From Hemibagrus wyckioides (Eukaryota; Chordata; Actinopteri; Siluriformes; Bagridae), in contig NC_080716.1 of assembly GCF_019097595.1 (NCBI RefSeq), positions 14,656,901 to 14,720,900 on the forward strand: a DNA stretch of 64,000 bases. The letters run 5' to 3'. The notes beneath the pieces were generated by a model, which saw nothing but the letters and a program-made list of their open reading frames with translations, did not search any database and was not told where the DNA came from. A program made the position numbers and the translations under genes. Positions 1 through 13,300 of this stretch are shown here, in pieces; positions within the stretch are counted from its first letter, which is position 1; each line of letters begins with the position of its first letter.

Positions 1-1528
1 TGACAAAACAAACACTTCTACTCTTTCTTGCCAGTACTAAATGTACAATGTAAATGCTCACAGTTTAGGTTCCAGCTAAACAAATTTGGGAAGGAAGCCA
101 CTGGTTGGAGATTGTTGTTGCATGAAGGTGCACAAAGGCAACGCATACTTTATAAAGCCCTGGGTGTTCACCAACTCATAATAAAGCACATTATCTTCAA
201 ATGGAGGAAATTTAATACTGATGCTATTCTTCCTAGGTGGGGGCGTCCTGCAAATTACAACAAGTGCACAGTGTACAGTGCTGAAGGAGGTGAAAAGGAA
301 CCCAATCTCAACAGGAAAAGACTTGCAGAAATAACATGTTTATACTTCCCACTATAAATAGAAGAAAACAACAACAGATCTTCCAGAGAAATACAGCACA
401 TCTTAAATTCATATTCTTGTCCTACAACAAGGCTTCAATTTTTTTGGCAGAAATGCACAGCACTATATTTGGATGGGGAAAAAAACCTTCCAAAAACCCA
501 CCAAAACCTCATCCCACCCTTGATGCAAGATGGAGGGAGCAACATGGTTTGGAGCTGTCTCAGGGCCTAGACAGCTTATAGTCACTGAGGGTACAATGAA
601 TTAAAAACTGTTACAATTATTTTTACAGCAGAATGTTAGGACAGCAGTCACATTTTGGAAGTGAGAGTCCAGACTTAAATCCAACTTAGAGGCTGTTCAT
701 GCACAACTGAAAAAATGATAGACGTTGTGCATGTCTGCTAAGCAGTTGTGGTTCTATCAGTTTTTAAATGCAAGGGTTCTTATACTTTGTCTATGTTCCA
801 TTGTGAATGAGGTTCGAAAGTGTTCAGCACTGTGTATTATTAGTTTAAACATTCTGTTTATTACACTGACCTAAAGATCCAACCACATTTCAGGAGTAAT
901 TAATGCGGGCTACAAGTTCAATACAAAGGTGAACCTCAAAAACCATGACTATGTGCCTTGTGAATTTTGTTGTGTTTTCCCCTGTTCATTTTGCAAGTGA
1001 ATGTGCTTCATTTAACACTTTCACAATTGACAGAAGCCCCACAAGCAAAAGATTTAATGATACTGTATGCCTCTCTATTCTCATGGGCAAGCCATTCAAA
1101 TTAGTCCACTTAAAGCATCAGTTTTAAGAAGTTACATGCTGTAAATTTCCCACTGCATAAAGCTACTGTGTAACATACTATAATATGATATATAGTGCTT
1201 TCTCTTTGAATTGCATGTCTTCAACCTGCTGCAGTGTCTCAGCAAATGAGAAATACAATATGACTGCCAAGAAATGTAGTTCCATTAGATGTTTCCTGGG
1301 GCATGCTGAACCTCTGTAAGGAAATAAACAATTCAAGCACTGTATTTGTTAAAAGTAAATAAATATTAAAAGTATTCAATTCTACATTTAATGCTGAATG
1401 GCTTAGTAAGTTATACCATACACAATTGTTGTAAAATGTTCTATCATTCAAACATTTCCTGCACAAATAATACTGCAGTGCCCAGTGTATAATGTACTTT
1501 TGAGAAGGAGCTGTAAATAGAGTATTAC
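1..1528. other. sec24d intron after the last exon seen (no exon found)
   Basis: I looked for the next Sec24D exon (start of the trunk domain) on the minus strand and did not find it, so it should lie left of the window. Apart from the Tc1 fossil at about 60-790 this stretch is AT-rich intron with no recognisable feature. Confidence 0.6.
60..790 (+). mobile_element. Degraded Tc1-like transposase remnant in a sec24d intron
   Basis: Translated pieces in shifting frames recall Tc1 transposase. Around 150-250 there is a helix-turn-helix-like stretch (KWRKFNTDAILPRWGRPAN). At 530-595 a stretch resembles SNMVWGC..SASGPGQL..TEGTMN. At 665-700 a stretch resembles SPDLNP. Frameshifts and stops interrupt it throughout and no terminal repeats are recognisable. 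It is oriented against sec24d and is inactive. Confidence 0.7.
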
Positions 1529-3662
1529 TTTGCAGTAATCCAGCGTAGCGAGAAACTCATAAGAACCCAGGGACAGCTCTGGTCTTTCATATGCATCCAC
1601 TCTTCTGCCCATATGGTCCAGGTGCTGGAAATACTGGACAGGAACTAAGGAAGGATATATGTTTTTACTTCTTTTTTTCTCAAAAGTAATAACTTCATTG
1701 AAAAAAAAAAAATTTGGGGTTGTTGATCTTGTTCCTAAGACAAAAAAGCTTCAAAACAAACAGAGACGTATGCCTGTGGTACTGACCCTCATTAACACAA
1801 TTGCAGAAGCCACACTGGAAGCGTCTTCCTCCGTCGATGAAGAGCATAAAGGGGCACATGTAGGCCTTACAGCGGTTACAGCGTATGGGTCCTGCCTCGC
1901 CATGATTTACTACGTATAGAGGAGTCTGACATAAACGAATTAAGAGAAGACAAAGATGTTTATCATTTTGACCTGCAATACAAACCATCAGGTACATATA
2001 AGATCCCACAAATTTATGTTTCTTATAACTGATACATAAATCACTAGCTTAAAAAACACATGTAGGGAGCAGTATCTTCTCTGTGTAGTAATAAAAAGTG
2101 TAGTAATTACAAGTTGTAACTTATGCTAGTATGCTCTGTTGTCTTCTGTTGTTCAATTCGAAGTTTACAAGAATTGAGAGAAGGGGTTTCAGTGCAACAT
2201 ATGTTGTATGATTACATTTAGCAAAGATGATCAAATATAGTCTTAATATTCATAATTAATATAAACGAATCATATTTGTTGAAGTTACTAGTCAGTTAGG
2301 GGGCCTGGCACCTTGTCTTTTACCAAGGCTGTTCCCCAGAGAATGAATCTTAATCTAATTAGCCTCTAGTGAAAGAATACACTAACATTACCTAAAAAGG
2401 ACCTACAGCAATAGTGCTGTCACAAACAGATAGGTGACACTAACAGAAGATTCCTGGACCACACAACACTTGCAGACCTCAGCAATCAAACATACTGTCA
2501 TTGCCACATACAAGACACCATAAAATAATGCATTTAATGTAAAGGTGTTATCTAACACGGCTATCATATGTACAATTACAAGTTACCTTATCTTTTAACT
2601 TTAGTATCAACTATTACCTTATATTTAAAGGAGAAATTATAGCTACACAAGTTATTAGTGACCCATATGCATACTGATGTGTAATTACATAACAGGTCAG
2701 GACCACTGACAATGATCTAGCACACATACTTCATTTTTGGGCACTGTGGCAAAAGGTTTGATGATGGCCGCCAGCGGCACTTGCCATTGCTTGGCAAGGT
2801 CAGAGGTACAGGGAAACGAGTAGGTAGTGCATCGCATGAACCTTGGGCTAGCGTTTCCTGAAACAACATAATAATTTGCATAAGAAATAATGCTTTTTAT
2901 ACTACTGTAAAGAGACTCATTATAGTTTATGTATTTATTAACTTCTGGTTCCAGTGTCACGGTTTAATGCTACTATTTGACCCTGGGTTGTCAATACAAG
3001 TGTAAGGAAGAGACCACAAAGCCCTTCAATAAGCCATTCTGGAAAAGGGCAAACATAGTAAATGAATGGCAACATACTTCGCCCCAGAACTCACCTTGAT
3101 CCTGAACAGTGAACTTAGTCGTGACTAGGGGCGGCACTTGACCCCTGAGATTGGTAGTGTAGACCTGACCACCTCTTCTAGCCTGGTCACTTTCAATCAC
3201 TTGTATCTATACAGTGAAATGTAATGAGATTTTTAAGGAAACAGACTGCATTCTGAATTTCAGATAACCTACAAAATGGCAATGATAACATATTAATAGC
3301 AAGACATTAAGACAACAGAATAAAACTGACTGAATGAATAAGCAATTGTTTCCTCACTAACAGATCATATGACTGAAGAAATAATGATGAGGCTTGTGTC
3401 TAAATGCTTCGAGAGACTGATGTGGATGCTAAGCAAGGCAGGTGGGGCCTTTTAAAAAGCAATATTTTAAAAAGCAATATTGTCTGTTTTTACTTTAAGT
3501 GGTAAAACACAATCTCTTTAACTCTGATTGTGAATTCTGAAAACTACAGGGTTTATGAAATATGAAGTAGAAAACATAATAATTGTATAACCATGTGAAG
3601 GGTTTTTTTCCAGGTCATGACATTTTAAATCTTCCCCATCTATTAATATATAAGTACAGTTA

Positions 3663-3698
<36 letters not shown>

Positions 3699-5413
3699 TA
3701 TTATTATGATTATACTATTGATTGAACTATTTAATATTTATAAATAACTATTTAACCCAAGTTGGCAACAATTAGGTAATTACTGAGTATTTAATTACAT
3801 GTTTACATGTCTCACAAACCAAGACAGTTACAGTGTTCACTGTACGTTTTTTTTTTTTATCAATCAGTGCTTACTGTGCTAGGTATGGAGTCTGGATCAA
3901 GTTTCTTCTGAGGCGGTCCTGCCATGTTGGCAGGTCCTCCAGGGAAGCCTCCCTGGAAAGCGCCTGGCTGCGGTCCTCCCATGGGTGACCCTGGCATCTG
4001 TCCTCCATATAATCCTGTAGTCGCAAAGATATGTTGGGTACAAACTGCCTCAGCTCAGCGTGTATTTGATTGAAGAGCATGCTTTATATCCATTTTAAAC
4101 TACTGTTTTGAAACAAATTGCCAAATCTCCCTTTACCTGGTTGCTGAGGAGGAAAACCTTGAGGTCCTGGTGGCTGTTGAAATCCAGTTCCACTCAATGG
4201 AGGAGGGTGAGGCTGTGAATTAGACAATCCCATTGGTGCAAGCCCTGTTGCACTCATGGGTGGGCTAGCTGCCATTGGTGGACATGTACCCATCAAGAGA
4301 GGTTGAGTACCTGGAGAAGACATAGGTGGATGTCCCACTGTGGGTGGTGGAGACATTAGGAAAGGCTGTGGTGTTGCTAAAGACTGGGGAGGATGCAAGG
4401 GCCTTTGAGCTAGATAAACCAATGAAAAGAGAACAAGTCAGAATAAACAGACGACTTAATTGCAAGCAAAATTTTATATTCTGAAAGAGAACCTCTAAAC
4501 CTAAACTTACCATATCCATCAATGTTCATAGCATTCATCTGATTAGTTACTTGTTGGGCTGAAGGAGTGGCCGGAGCCATGCTGTGGTGTGGTTTTTGAG
4601 GGGGCTGTCCATAGGGAGACATGGCAGATGCAGAGGCTGCTGGAGGTGGAGGGTACCTAATAATAAAAAAACATCATGAGGGTCAATTTTAACTAGATAA
4701 AACTTATAAAATTCACAAAACATCCTTTATCTAACATTGGGCAAGGAAAGTTACTTCTGTGGATGTGCGCCATTTTGTTGAATAGGGGATCCATATTGGC
4801 TAGATGCAGGTGGTGGAGGCATCCCAGAAGGAGAGGAGCCAGCTGGTTTGTGCATACCTGAAACATAACATTTACAAGACTGTAATAAGCAGCAAGTAAT
4901 CAGTGACTGGCTCTTTAAACACATGCAAAAAAGCATATTATACCCCAAAAAGAAGATTTTCAAATTCACATTTCACATTGTCTCTAATTGAAGCCACTAA
5001 TATTGCACTTGCAGTTGTACAAGGACAAAACATCTGGACAAATGGCCCAAATGCCAAGCTGTTGCTACAACTGCCTTTCACAACTGTGTAGATAATTACA
5101 CACAGTATATTATAAATCACAATTCAGAAAGTCATCATTTAAAATATAGCTTTGTATTAAAATACAATACAAGTCACCGGAGCCAAGGAGCTGCAAGCAA
5201 GAGAATACTTGTGAAAGTGAAAGAAAACTGAAAATAGAAAGTGAAGGTAATTTTACTCTACCTGCTGGTTGTGGAGGAAAAGACTGTGGTGGAGCTCCAT
5301 AATGCCCATAATGGGACTGTGGAGGGGAAGCCCCAAATGCATTAGGGTATCCCCCCATTCCCGCCTGCGCCTGAGAGTACGGAGGCGTAGCAACATAACC
5401 CTGTTGGCTCATC
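1529..5413 (-). CDS. sec24d: sec24d, 5' half: COPII coat cargo adaptor Sec24D (partial, leaves window at left)
   Basis: Sec24 binds Sec23 and selects cargo for COPII vesicles at ER exit sites. The nine coding exons, all on the minus strand and read right to left, are 5412-5262 (ATG at 5412), 4857-4755, 4656-4511, 4409-4137, 4014-3875, 3206-3095, 2857-2730, 1925-1787 and 1644-1529. All have AG/GT borders and the phases add up to 436 codons. The first ~270 residues are Pro/Gln/Gly-rich and disordered, starting [14 protein letters not shown] as in vertebrate Sec24D. The conserved core then begins ([16 protein letters not shown]). A Sec23/Sec24 zinc finger follows, with Cys at about 367, 370, 389 and 392. 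The last exon present reads [20 protein letters not shown], just ahead of the trunk domain. Family members are about 1030 residues, so the trunk, beta-sandwich, helical and gelsolin-like domains lie beyond the left edge. The Sec24D N-terminus argues against Sec24C. Confidence 0.95.
3664..3708 (+). repeat. (ATT)n microsatellite
   Basis: About 14 trinucleotide units, interrupted near the right end, in a sec24d intron. Confidence 0.9.
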
Positions 5414-6038
5414 CTGTTAGATGTATTTCATTCCACAAATAAAGAAGAACAACCTGGAGAGTTAATAAAATTCTTAGTAACACCAAACATGATAATGTCA
5501 CTATACAGTATTACCATTCCCATTATGTCAACATTTATGTCTCCACCTTTAGTGATGATGGTTGCGGCGTTTAAATTGCTGTAGCTTAGGTAAATAACAT
5601 GTCATCTGTGATATGAAATTGGTCCACGCCATAATGCGAGGCAACTCATGATCTTGTGTAAATGGACCTTTACCAGTGATTCTGTGATAATGAGAGTGAT
5701 AAAACAGAGTGATCTCACTCTCTCTGTGTGTGTGTGTGTGTGTATAAAGTGAAACCTGTATATAAATATAATGTGTTTGCCTTGGCTTAAATGTAAAGCT
5801 TTAGTCTGAGAACTTTTTAAGTCGCAAACCCTTGACCACAGGATGAATCCTCTGACTGACATGCGACACTGTCCTGTGCAGATGGTGAATACTTCAAACT
5901 GTTTGCCATGTCTTAGCTAAAGTCAAATATGAGCCTAAGTAAAGCAATAACTGTAGGAAATACTGAATGATGGACAATACACGGAGTATCATGCTGTCAG
6001 CAGTGAGCCTGAAGCAGTGCTGTACCTCTGCCCACGGC

Positions 6039-6050
6039 TGCCACGTCAAA
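6039..6050 (-). promoter_or_regulatory. UPRE/CREB3L-type element, copy 1 (sec24d intron 1)
   Basis: On the sec24d sense strand this reads TTTGACGTGGCA, containing TGACGTGG, the consensus for ATF6/XBP1/CREB3-family bZIP factors. The identical 12-mer recurs at 6454-6465 with unrelated flanks. It lies within 400 bp downstream of the presumed start site. Function is inferred from the motif only. Confidence 0.45.
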
Positions 6051-6389
6051 GATGAGCGATAAGCAATTTTAAAACAATAACAAAAAGAAAAACGCGATAC
6101 CGATGTTTATTCATTATAAAAGCCGTCAGCATCAGTTTAGCCGCCTGTATGTGAGGAGTTGATGTTTTATAATAATCTCTGGTACATGTCTGTAGACAGC
6201 TGTAGAGTTGCGGCTGAGCTAACTGACACGGACGGAACTCAGGGACGCCTCAAACTTTCCTGTTTGCGCAAGTCTATTATAACACGCGCAACAAAACACA
6301 ACGAAAACATTATAGTCACAGGATATTCACAAGGCGTCTGAGATGTCTGTTCACTAACGTAACTGCGAAGAAATATGAAGAGCGATTAC

Positions 6390-6500
6390 CTGTAAGGTAG
6401 AGATGACGCCGCGCGTACCCGACTACTGAGAACGCAGACGAGCCTAACGGGAGTGCCACGTCAAACTCCCGGCACCGGCCTCGGCTATTTTGCTGCTTCT
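6390..6500 (-). promoter_or_regulatory. sec24d: sec24d probable non-coding exon 1 and CpG-rich promoter
   Basis: The coding exon starts with one base before its ATG (acceptor CTAACAG ending at 5414), so a 5' UTR exon must lie upstream. The best minus-strand donor is ACAG|GTAATC, with the intron starting at 6389, next to a local CpG-rich island at about 6400-6620. A perfect NRF-1 type palindrome (TGCGCATGCGC) lies at 6500-6510. TGACGTGG on the minus strand covers 6456-6463 and a CRE-like TGACGTG covers 6530-6536. No TATA box is evident. The transcription start is inferred and the upstream edge is approximate. Confidence 0.55.
6454..6465 (-). promoter_or_regulatory. UPRE/CREB3L-type element, copy 2 (sec24d core promoter)
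   Basis: This is the second copy of TTTGACGTGGCA, in the same orientation as sec24d and about 45 bp from the NRF-1 palindrome. A 12-base identity within 420 bp without flank similarity suggests two independently maintained sites rather than a duplication. Confidence 0.5.
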
Positions 6501-6866
6501 GCGCATGCGCGGAGCGGTGGGAACCGCTACACGTCAGCAAAGATGCACGAACACAGACGTGCGCAGAGAGAACTCCTCTCTGACTGTGCGCGCGTGCAAG
6601 CGGAACACACGAAGGGCTGCTATCCTCATAGACAAAAGACTGAAATGGCAATGCATTTACTTGGAAATATAAAAATATAAATAAATGGACACTAATGGAA
6701 ATATAAAAGCTCTTCACAGACGATAACTTTCGGAAGCCTGGTCTCATCGGTTTCTTTAAACTAACTATAGAAAACACCACCTGGAAGATAAAAATAACAA
6801 CAGCTATGTAACTGGTGTAGTATAGGCAAAACTCAGTCAACTAAATAAACAAGCAAATTTCAAAAC

Positions 6867-6867
<1 letters not shown>

Positions 6868-6941
<74 letters not shown>
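6868..6941 (+). repeat. (CTAT)n microsatellite
   Basis: About 18 uninterrupted CTAT units in the region between the divergent sec24d and synpo2 genes. Confidence 0.95.
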
Positions 6942-6943
<2 letters not shown>

Positions 6944-7199
6944 GCCTGACTTTAGCAGACCTTTTATCTACATATATTCATATTCATATACTGTATCTTC
7001 TGTACATATAGAGTCTAAAAATATATTTATTTATATTGCTTTATTTTTCACATATACCATATTGTACTATATATATATATATGTATTTTTTTGTGTTTGT
7101 TTTTATACTTTTATATTTTTACACTTTTATATCTGTTACACTTTTTCTTTACACATTTTTCTAATACACATTTTATTTCTACTCTTTCCTCTTTTATGT

Positions 7200-9014
<1,815 letters not shown>

Positions 9015-9054
9015 GTTTGTTAGTTTGAACCAAGAGGTGTAACCGCCTAATTAT

Positions 9055-9690
9055 ACATCGATCAACCATAACATTAAAACCACCAGCCTAATACTTTGTA
9101 GGTCCCTCAAGTGCAACCAAAACAGCTCTGACCCTTGACCATGGATTCAACAAGACCTCTGTAGGTGTGCTGTGTGCAGCAGATCTTTTAAGTCTTGTGG
9201 CCTCTGTGGATTGGACTTCGCAAAGCAAAAAGATGCTGACATCTTGGCAATTTGGAAGCCAAGTCACCTTGAATTCTTTGTCATGTTCCTCAAACTATCC
9301 CTTAACTATTTTTTCACTGTGGCAACAATGTTTAGGTAGGTGGTATGTGTCAGTGTAACATTTAAATAAATAACTCAAGATTTCAAAATAAAATAGCCAG
9401 CTTTAACTTTTTCAGCAATTTATGCTACACTAGCTTTTCTGTGGGATCAGACTAGACCGGCTAGCCTTCCCTCCCCACATTAATAAGCCTTAGGCACCCA
9501 CAAACCTGTTGTCATTCTTTGGATCCCTTTTGGGAGGTACTAACTGCTGCATACCAGGAACACCCCACATTGCCTGCAGTTTTGGATATGCGATGACCCG
9601 GTTTACTAGGCATCACAATTTGGGCCTAGTCAAATTTGTTCACATCATTATGCTTGACCATTTTTCCCAGCTTCCAATGCATCAAATATT
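9055..9690 (-). mobile_element. Degraded Tc1-like element, minus orientation
   Basis: The left end carries a Tc1-type terminal repeat (ATCAACCATAACATTAAAAC). The minus strand then gives scrambled pieces of the transposase 3' half (9110-9345) followed by the 5' half (9480-9680), with the middle missing. It is full of stops. The same family, in the opposite orientation, ends at about 12260. Confidence 0.75.
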
Positions 9691-10322
9691 GAACACATGC
9701 AGGTTTATAGATTCTTCAGCTTGGGTGACTGTCCTATGTGGAGTTTTTGCAGGGTGCTCCATGATGGACTTGAAAAAGAGGAATTTAATAATCATTAAAT
9801 CAGTAGAAATAGACATCCAGATTTGAATATAAGTCTCTGTAAAGCAGTATTGGTACTTAATTCATCAATAAAGCAGTTGCTAGACTGTGAGTCATAGCTA
9901 GCTGTTCGTTGAATAAGTTGAGCACACATTCTGAGAAAATACTGTTGCCCTGTTAAGCTAGCTTACTTTATTAGTATTCTTATTCTTATTTTTTAGCATA
10001 TTTAGTATATCCTATGTAATGTTTGCTAATAAACTAACATGTTGCTTTAGAGTTTGCTTAACGCAACAGGATGTGCGTTAGGGAGCAGTAGTTTTGGTCT
10101 GGAAATATTTAAGGCTGTTAAAAGAAAATCAGTCGATGTTGGAGGCAGAAAGCTTTAACAATTCTCTCAAGCTCTAGTTTGAAACGATCTGAGAGACTTT
10201 GGGCAGGTCTCAGAGGAATGACGCTGAGCGGTGGGCTGGACGTGTTTCTTCATCCACCTAAACCCTTGGACATCCTCTCCCGAACACAGACTCAGAGCGG
10301 AGACAGACACGCGTGGTGCGGG

Positions 10323-13300
10323 ATGAGCGCGCGGGATTACGCATGCGTGACGGTGCGGGGTCGCGCGCCCTGGGGCTTCCAGCTGCGCCAAAGTGACACG
10401 GAGCCGCACAGTCGTGTTCAGGTGCACCAGGTGAGATCCGTTTATTTACACACGGGGTCTTTATATAGGTTTGCAGTCATGATATGTCTTAATTCAATGC
10501 ATTTATTTTGGGAATTGACGCTTTCAACAACGTGACTGACATCTTTATTACGCGGCATTTATTGGTTTGTTTAACATTTTATGAATTATTTCTGCTGTGT
10601 AGTCGGGACATCAGTTTGATTACAACACTGTTTTTCTTTCGAAGCATACTCATACATGCAATTTAAACTTGATAGTTGAAAGTTGAACTATAGGAAAAAG
10701 GTTTGTGGGTTTGGGTCAATTACATTTTTTGCACGATTGTTTCCAAAGAGATAATTGCCATCAGCAAACAGCCATGTAGTTCTGGAGGTGACACTAAACT
10801 CAGTATGCTGTTAATCATGCATTAACATGATGAGCTCAAATGTGAAACTACAATGATTAACCCATATAGTCCCTTTTTATAATAAAGCTTGAGCAAGCGC
10901 TCCATTTTCAAGTTAATAGAATAGCTTTTAGTATTCATACTATATATCAGCTTATGTGAGTAAATGGGAGCAGATTAAAGTAGTGATGGCACACTGCTAG
11001 TAGCCCTCTCCTTCATCACACTCAAGCAAGAGTCCTTATAAGGTAATAAACAGCTGCTAGTGGGTCAGTGTAGCATGTTACTTCTTAACAGTCCCATGGA
11101 TATGATCAAAATCTAAACAAGTGAAAACTGTTAGTATTGGGGGCCCTGTAACAGACATTAAGGAAGTGTTTACACAAGAGCATGTCTGTTATGTAAGAGG
11201 TTTTTATTTTATTTTATTTTTTTGCATGCAGTCATAGAATTATGTTATGAAAGACATATTCCTGAGTCATATAATTCAGTTTGGGTGGTACAACATTATG
11301 AACCCTTGCTGCTTCTTCATTTGTCCCACTAGGAGAAGGGTTCTAACAACAACAGAGTGTTAGCCTATCAGAGTAGATTTCCCTGTAAGAACCATATGAT
11401 ATCCTTCAAAACCTTTAAAAAAAACATTATTTTAGTGTCCTACATAGATCTTTTAACAATTCCCCCAGAGAAACAACTGAACAGCCACTAAATGTTCTCA
11501 GTTTTATAGAGTTAAATTAAATTTTCTATCTATGACTGCATGTGAAAAAAATTCTTACGTAACAGTCATGCTCTTGTGAAACACTAGAATTAGAGTTCAC
11601 TCTTGAAACATTTCGAACCATTATGTGCTAAGTTCTATGTAGAGCTGTTTAACGAAGTGTTTTCCTTTCCGAAGGAGAACCTTTAAACATCCAGTGATGC
11701 CTTGAAAATCCCTTTAGACTATCTATCCTCAGCACTAATATTTTATTAGTGACGAATGACAGTGAAGTCATAGGCCTTTGACCGTTCACTGTGGCAGACA
11801 ACATCATGCTTCTCAGAGAACTTCACATTCTTCCCAGGAAGCTTAAATGTTGCTTTAAAAACTCTCACATTAATAACCCACTAACATTTTAATTATACTA
11901 CACTGATCAGACATTACCTTACAGTTCTTAAAACTAAAGTTGAAGTTAAATGGATTGGTTCCACCTACATAAACACTGCTGCAGACCAAGGAAACCCTTT
12001 CATGGCAAGGGTATTTCCTAATGGCAGTGGTCTGTTTCAATAGGATAACACTGCAAAAAAAAATGTTTAGGAATGGTTTGACAGACATGACATGACCTCA
12101 CAACTCACAGGACTTGAAGGATCTGCTGCTAACATCTCGGTGCCAGATACCACAGAATACCTTGTCTTGCGTAGTCCATGCCTGGAGCAATTAGAGTTGT
12201 TTCTGCGGCAAAACATGGGACCTATAAAATATTAGACCGGTAGTTTTAATGTTATGGCTGATCGGTGTCCACATTCCCCACTCAAAGCTTCAAGGTTAAT
12301 CCTGAACAAACACAGTTTACTGTCTTTGTGGAGTTTCACACTGTGCCCTGCAATGAACTGATGTCACATCTAGGCATTATTGCCACCTCACGCCCAGTGT
12401 TCCTGGATTAGGCTCTGGATTCCTGACCAGGATAAAGCAGTTATTTTCATTTAATAAAAAGGCTGACGGCGGTGGCACTGTGCTTTGTGTCTCATGCTGA
12501 GAGTCAGAATACTTTCCATATTATTATTTGAGAGCAACAATGACTTTTTTTAGTCTTTTCAGTTTCCTGAAGGTTCAGTTCAATAATCTAGGGTTGTTTA
12601 GTCAATTCTAGCTGCTTGAAGCTGATACTATTACAACTTATGTGGTTCCACATTGTCAGTGGTGTTCGGAGAGTGTTATCTCGCATAGTGATTGTGGCCA
12701 GCTGCCTTTAGCTTGTCAAAAGAATTGTACTTTTCAGAGATGTGTGTTCCACTGACTTGGATGTCTGCCAAAGAACAAATCAAAGCAGTCTTAAAGAAAC
12801 AGTGAAGACAGTATTGCATTTGAGTGTTCGGTCTATATTCACACTGCATTTTCTAGTCTGTTCTGAAAGATGTTTGTAGTTTAAGAGATGTTGATGATGT
12901 TCATAAAAGTGTTCAACAGTTTGTGTATGAGGCTTAAATGTGTGTTTGTGTGATGAGAACAATGCAATATGATGTGGCTAGCTGGCCTTAGATCAAACTG
13001 TAATGGCTGACCAACTACAGGTCAGCCAAGTAGGAATCATTCCTCTGTATAAGCCAAGAAAGGTATTTCTAAAGTAATATCATGGGTAAAAATGAGTTGT
13101 GTTGTCTACAGTAATCATCTGTTCAACTGAAAGTGTATTTATTTGAGTTGATAGAGGTTTCTAAATTAAAACAATGAGGTCTGACTTCACTCTTCCATAA
13201 GCCATGTGTGAGATCAGATGTTTTAGCTGAGTGGGTAAATATTTGCCTGCAGCCCTGCGAAGGGGCTCAAGATGATAGAATGACGCCTCACACAGTTTTG

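Noticed and set aside
1529..5413. sec24c as an alternative identity for the minus-strand gene
   Set aside because: The N-terminus [14 protein letters not shown] and the neighbouring synpo2 both fit Sec24D.
6316..6840. 174-codon minus-strand ORF over the sec24d promoter
   Set aside because: It spans the NRF-1/UPRE promoter region and the presumed exon 1 donor; no homology recognised.
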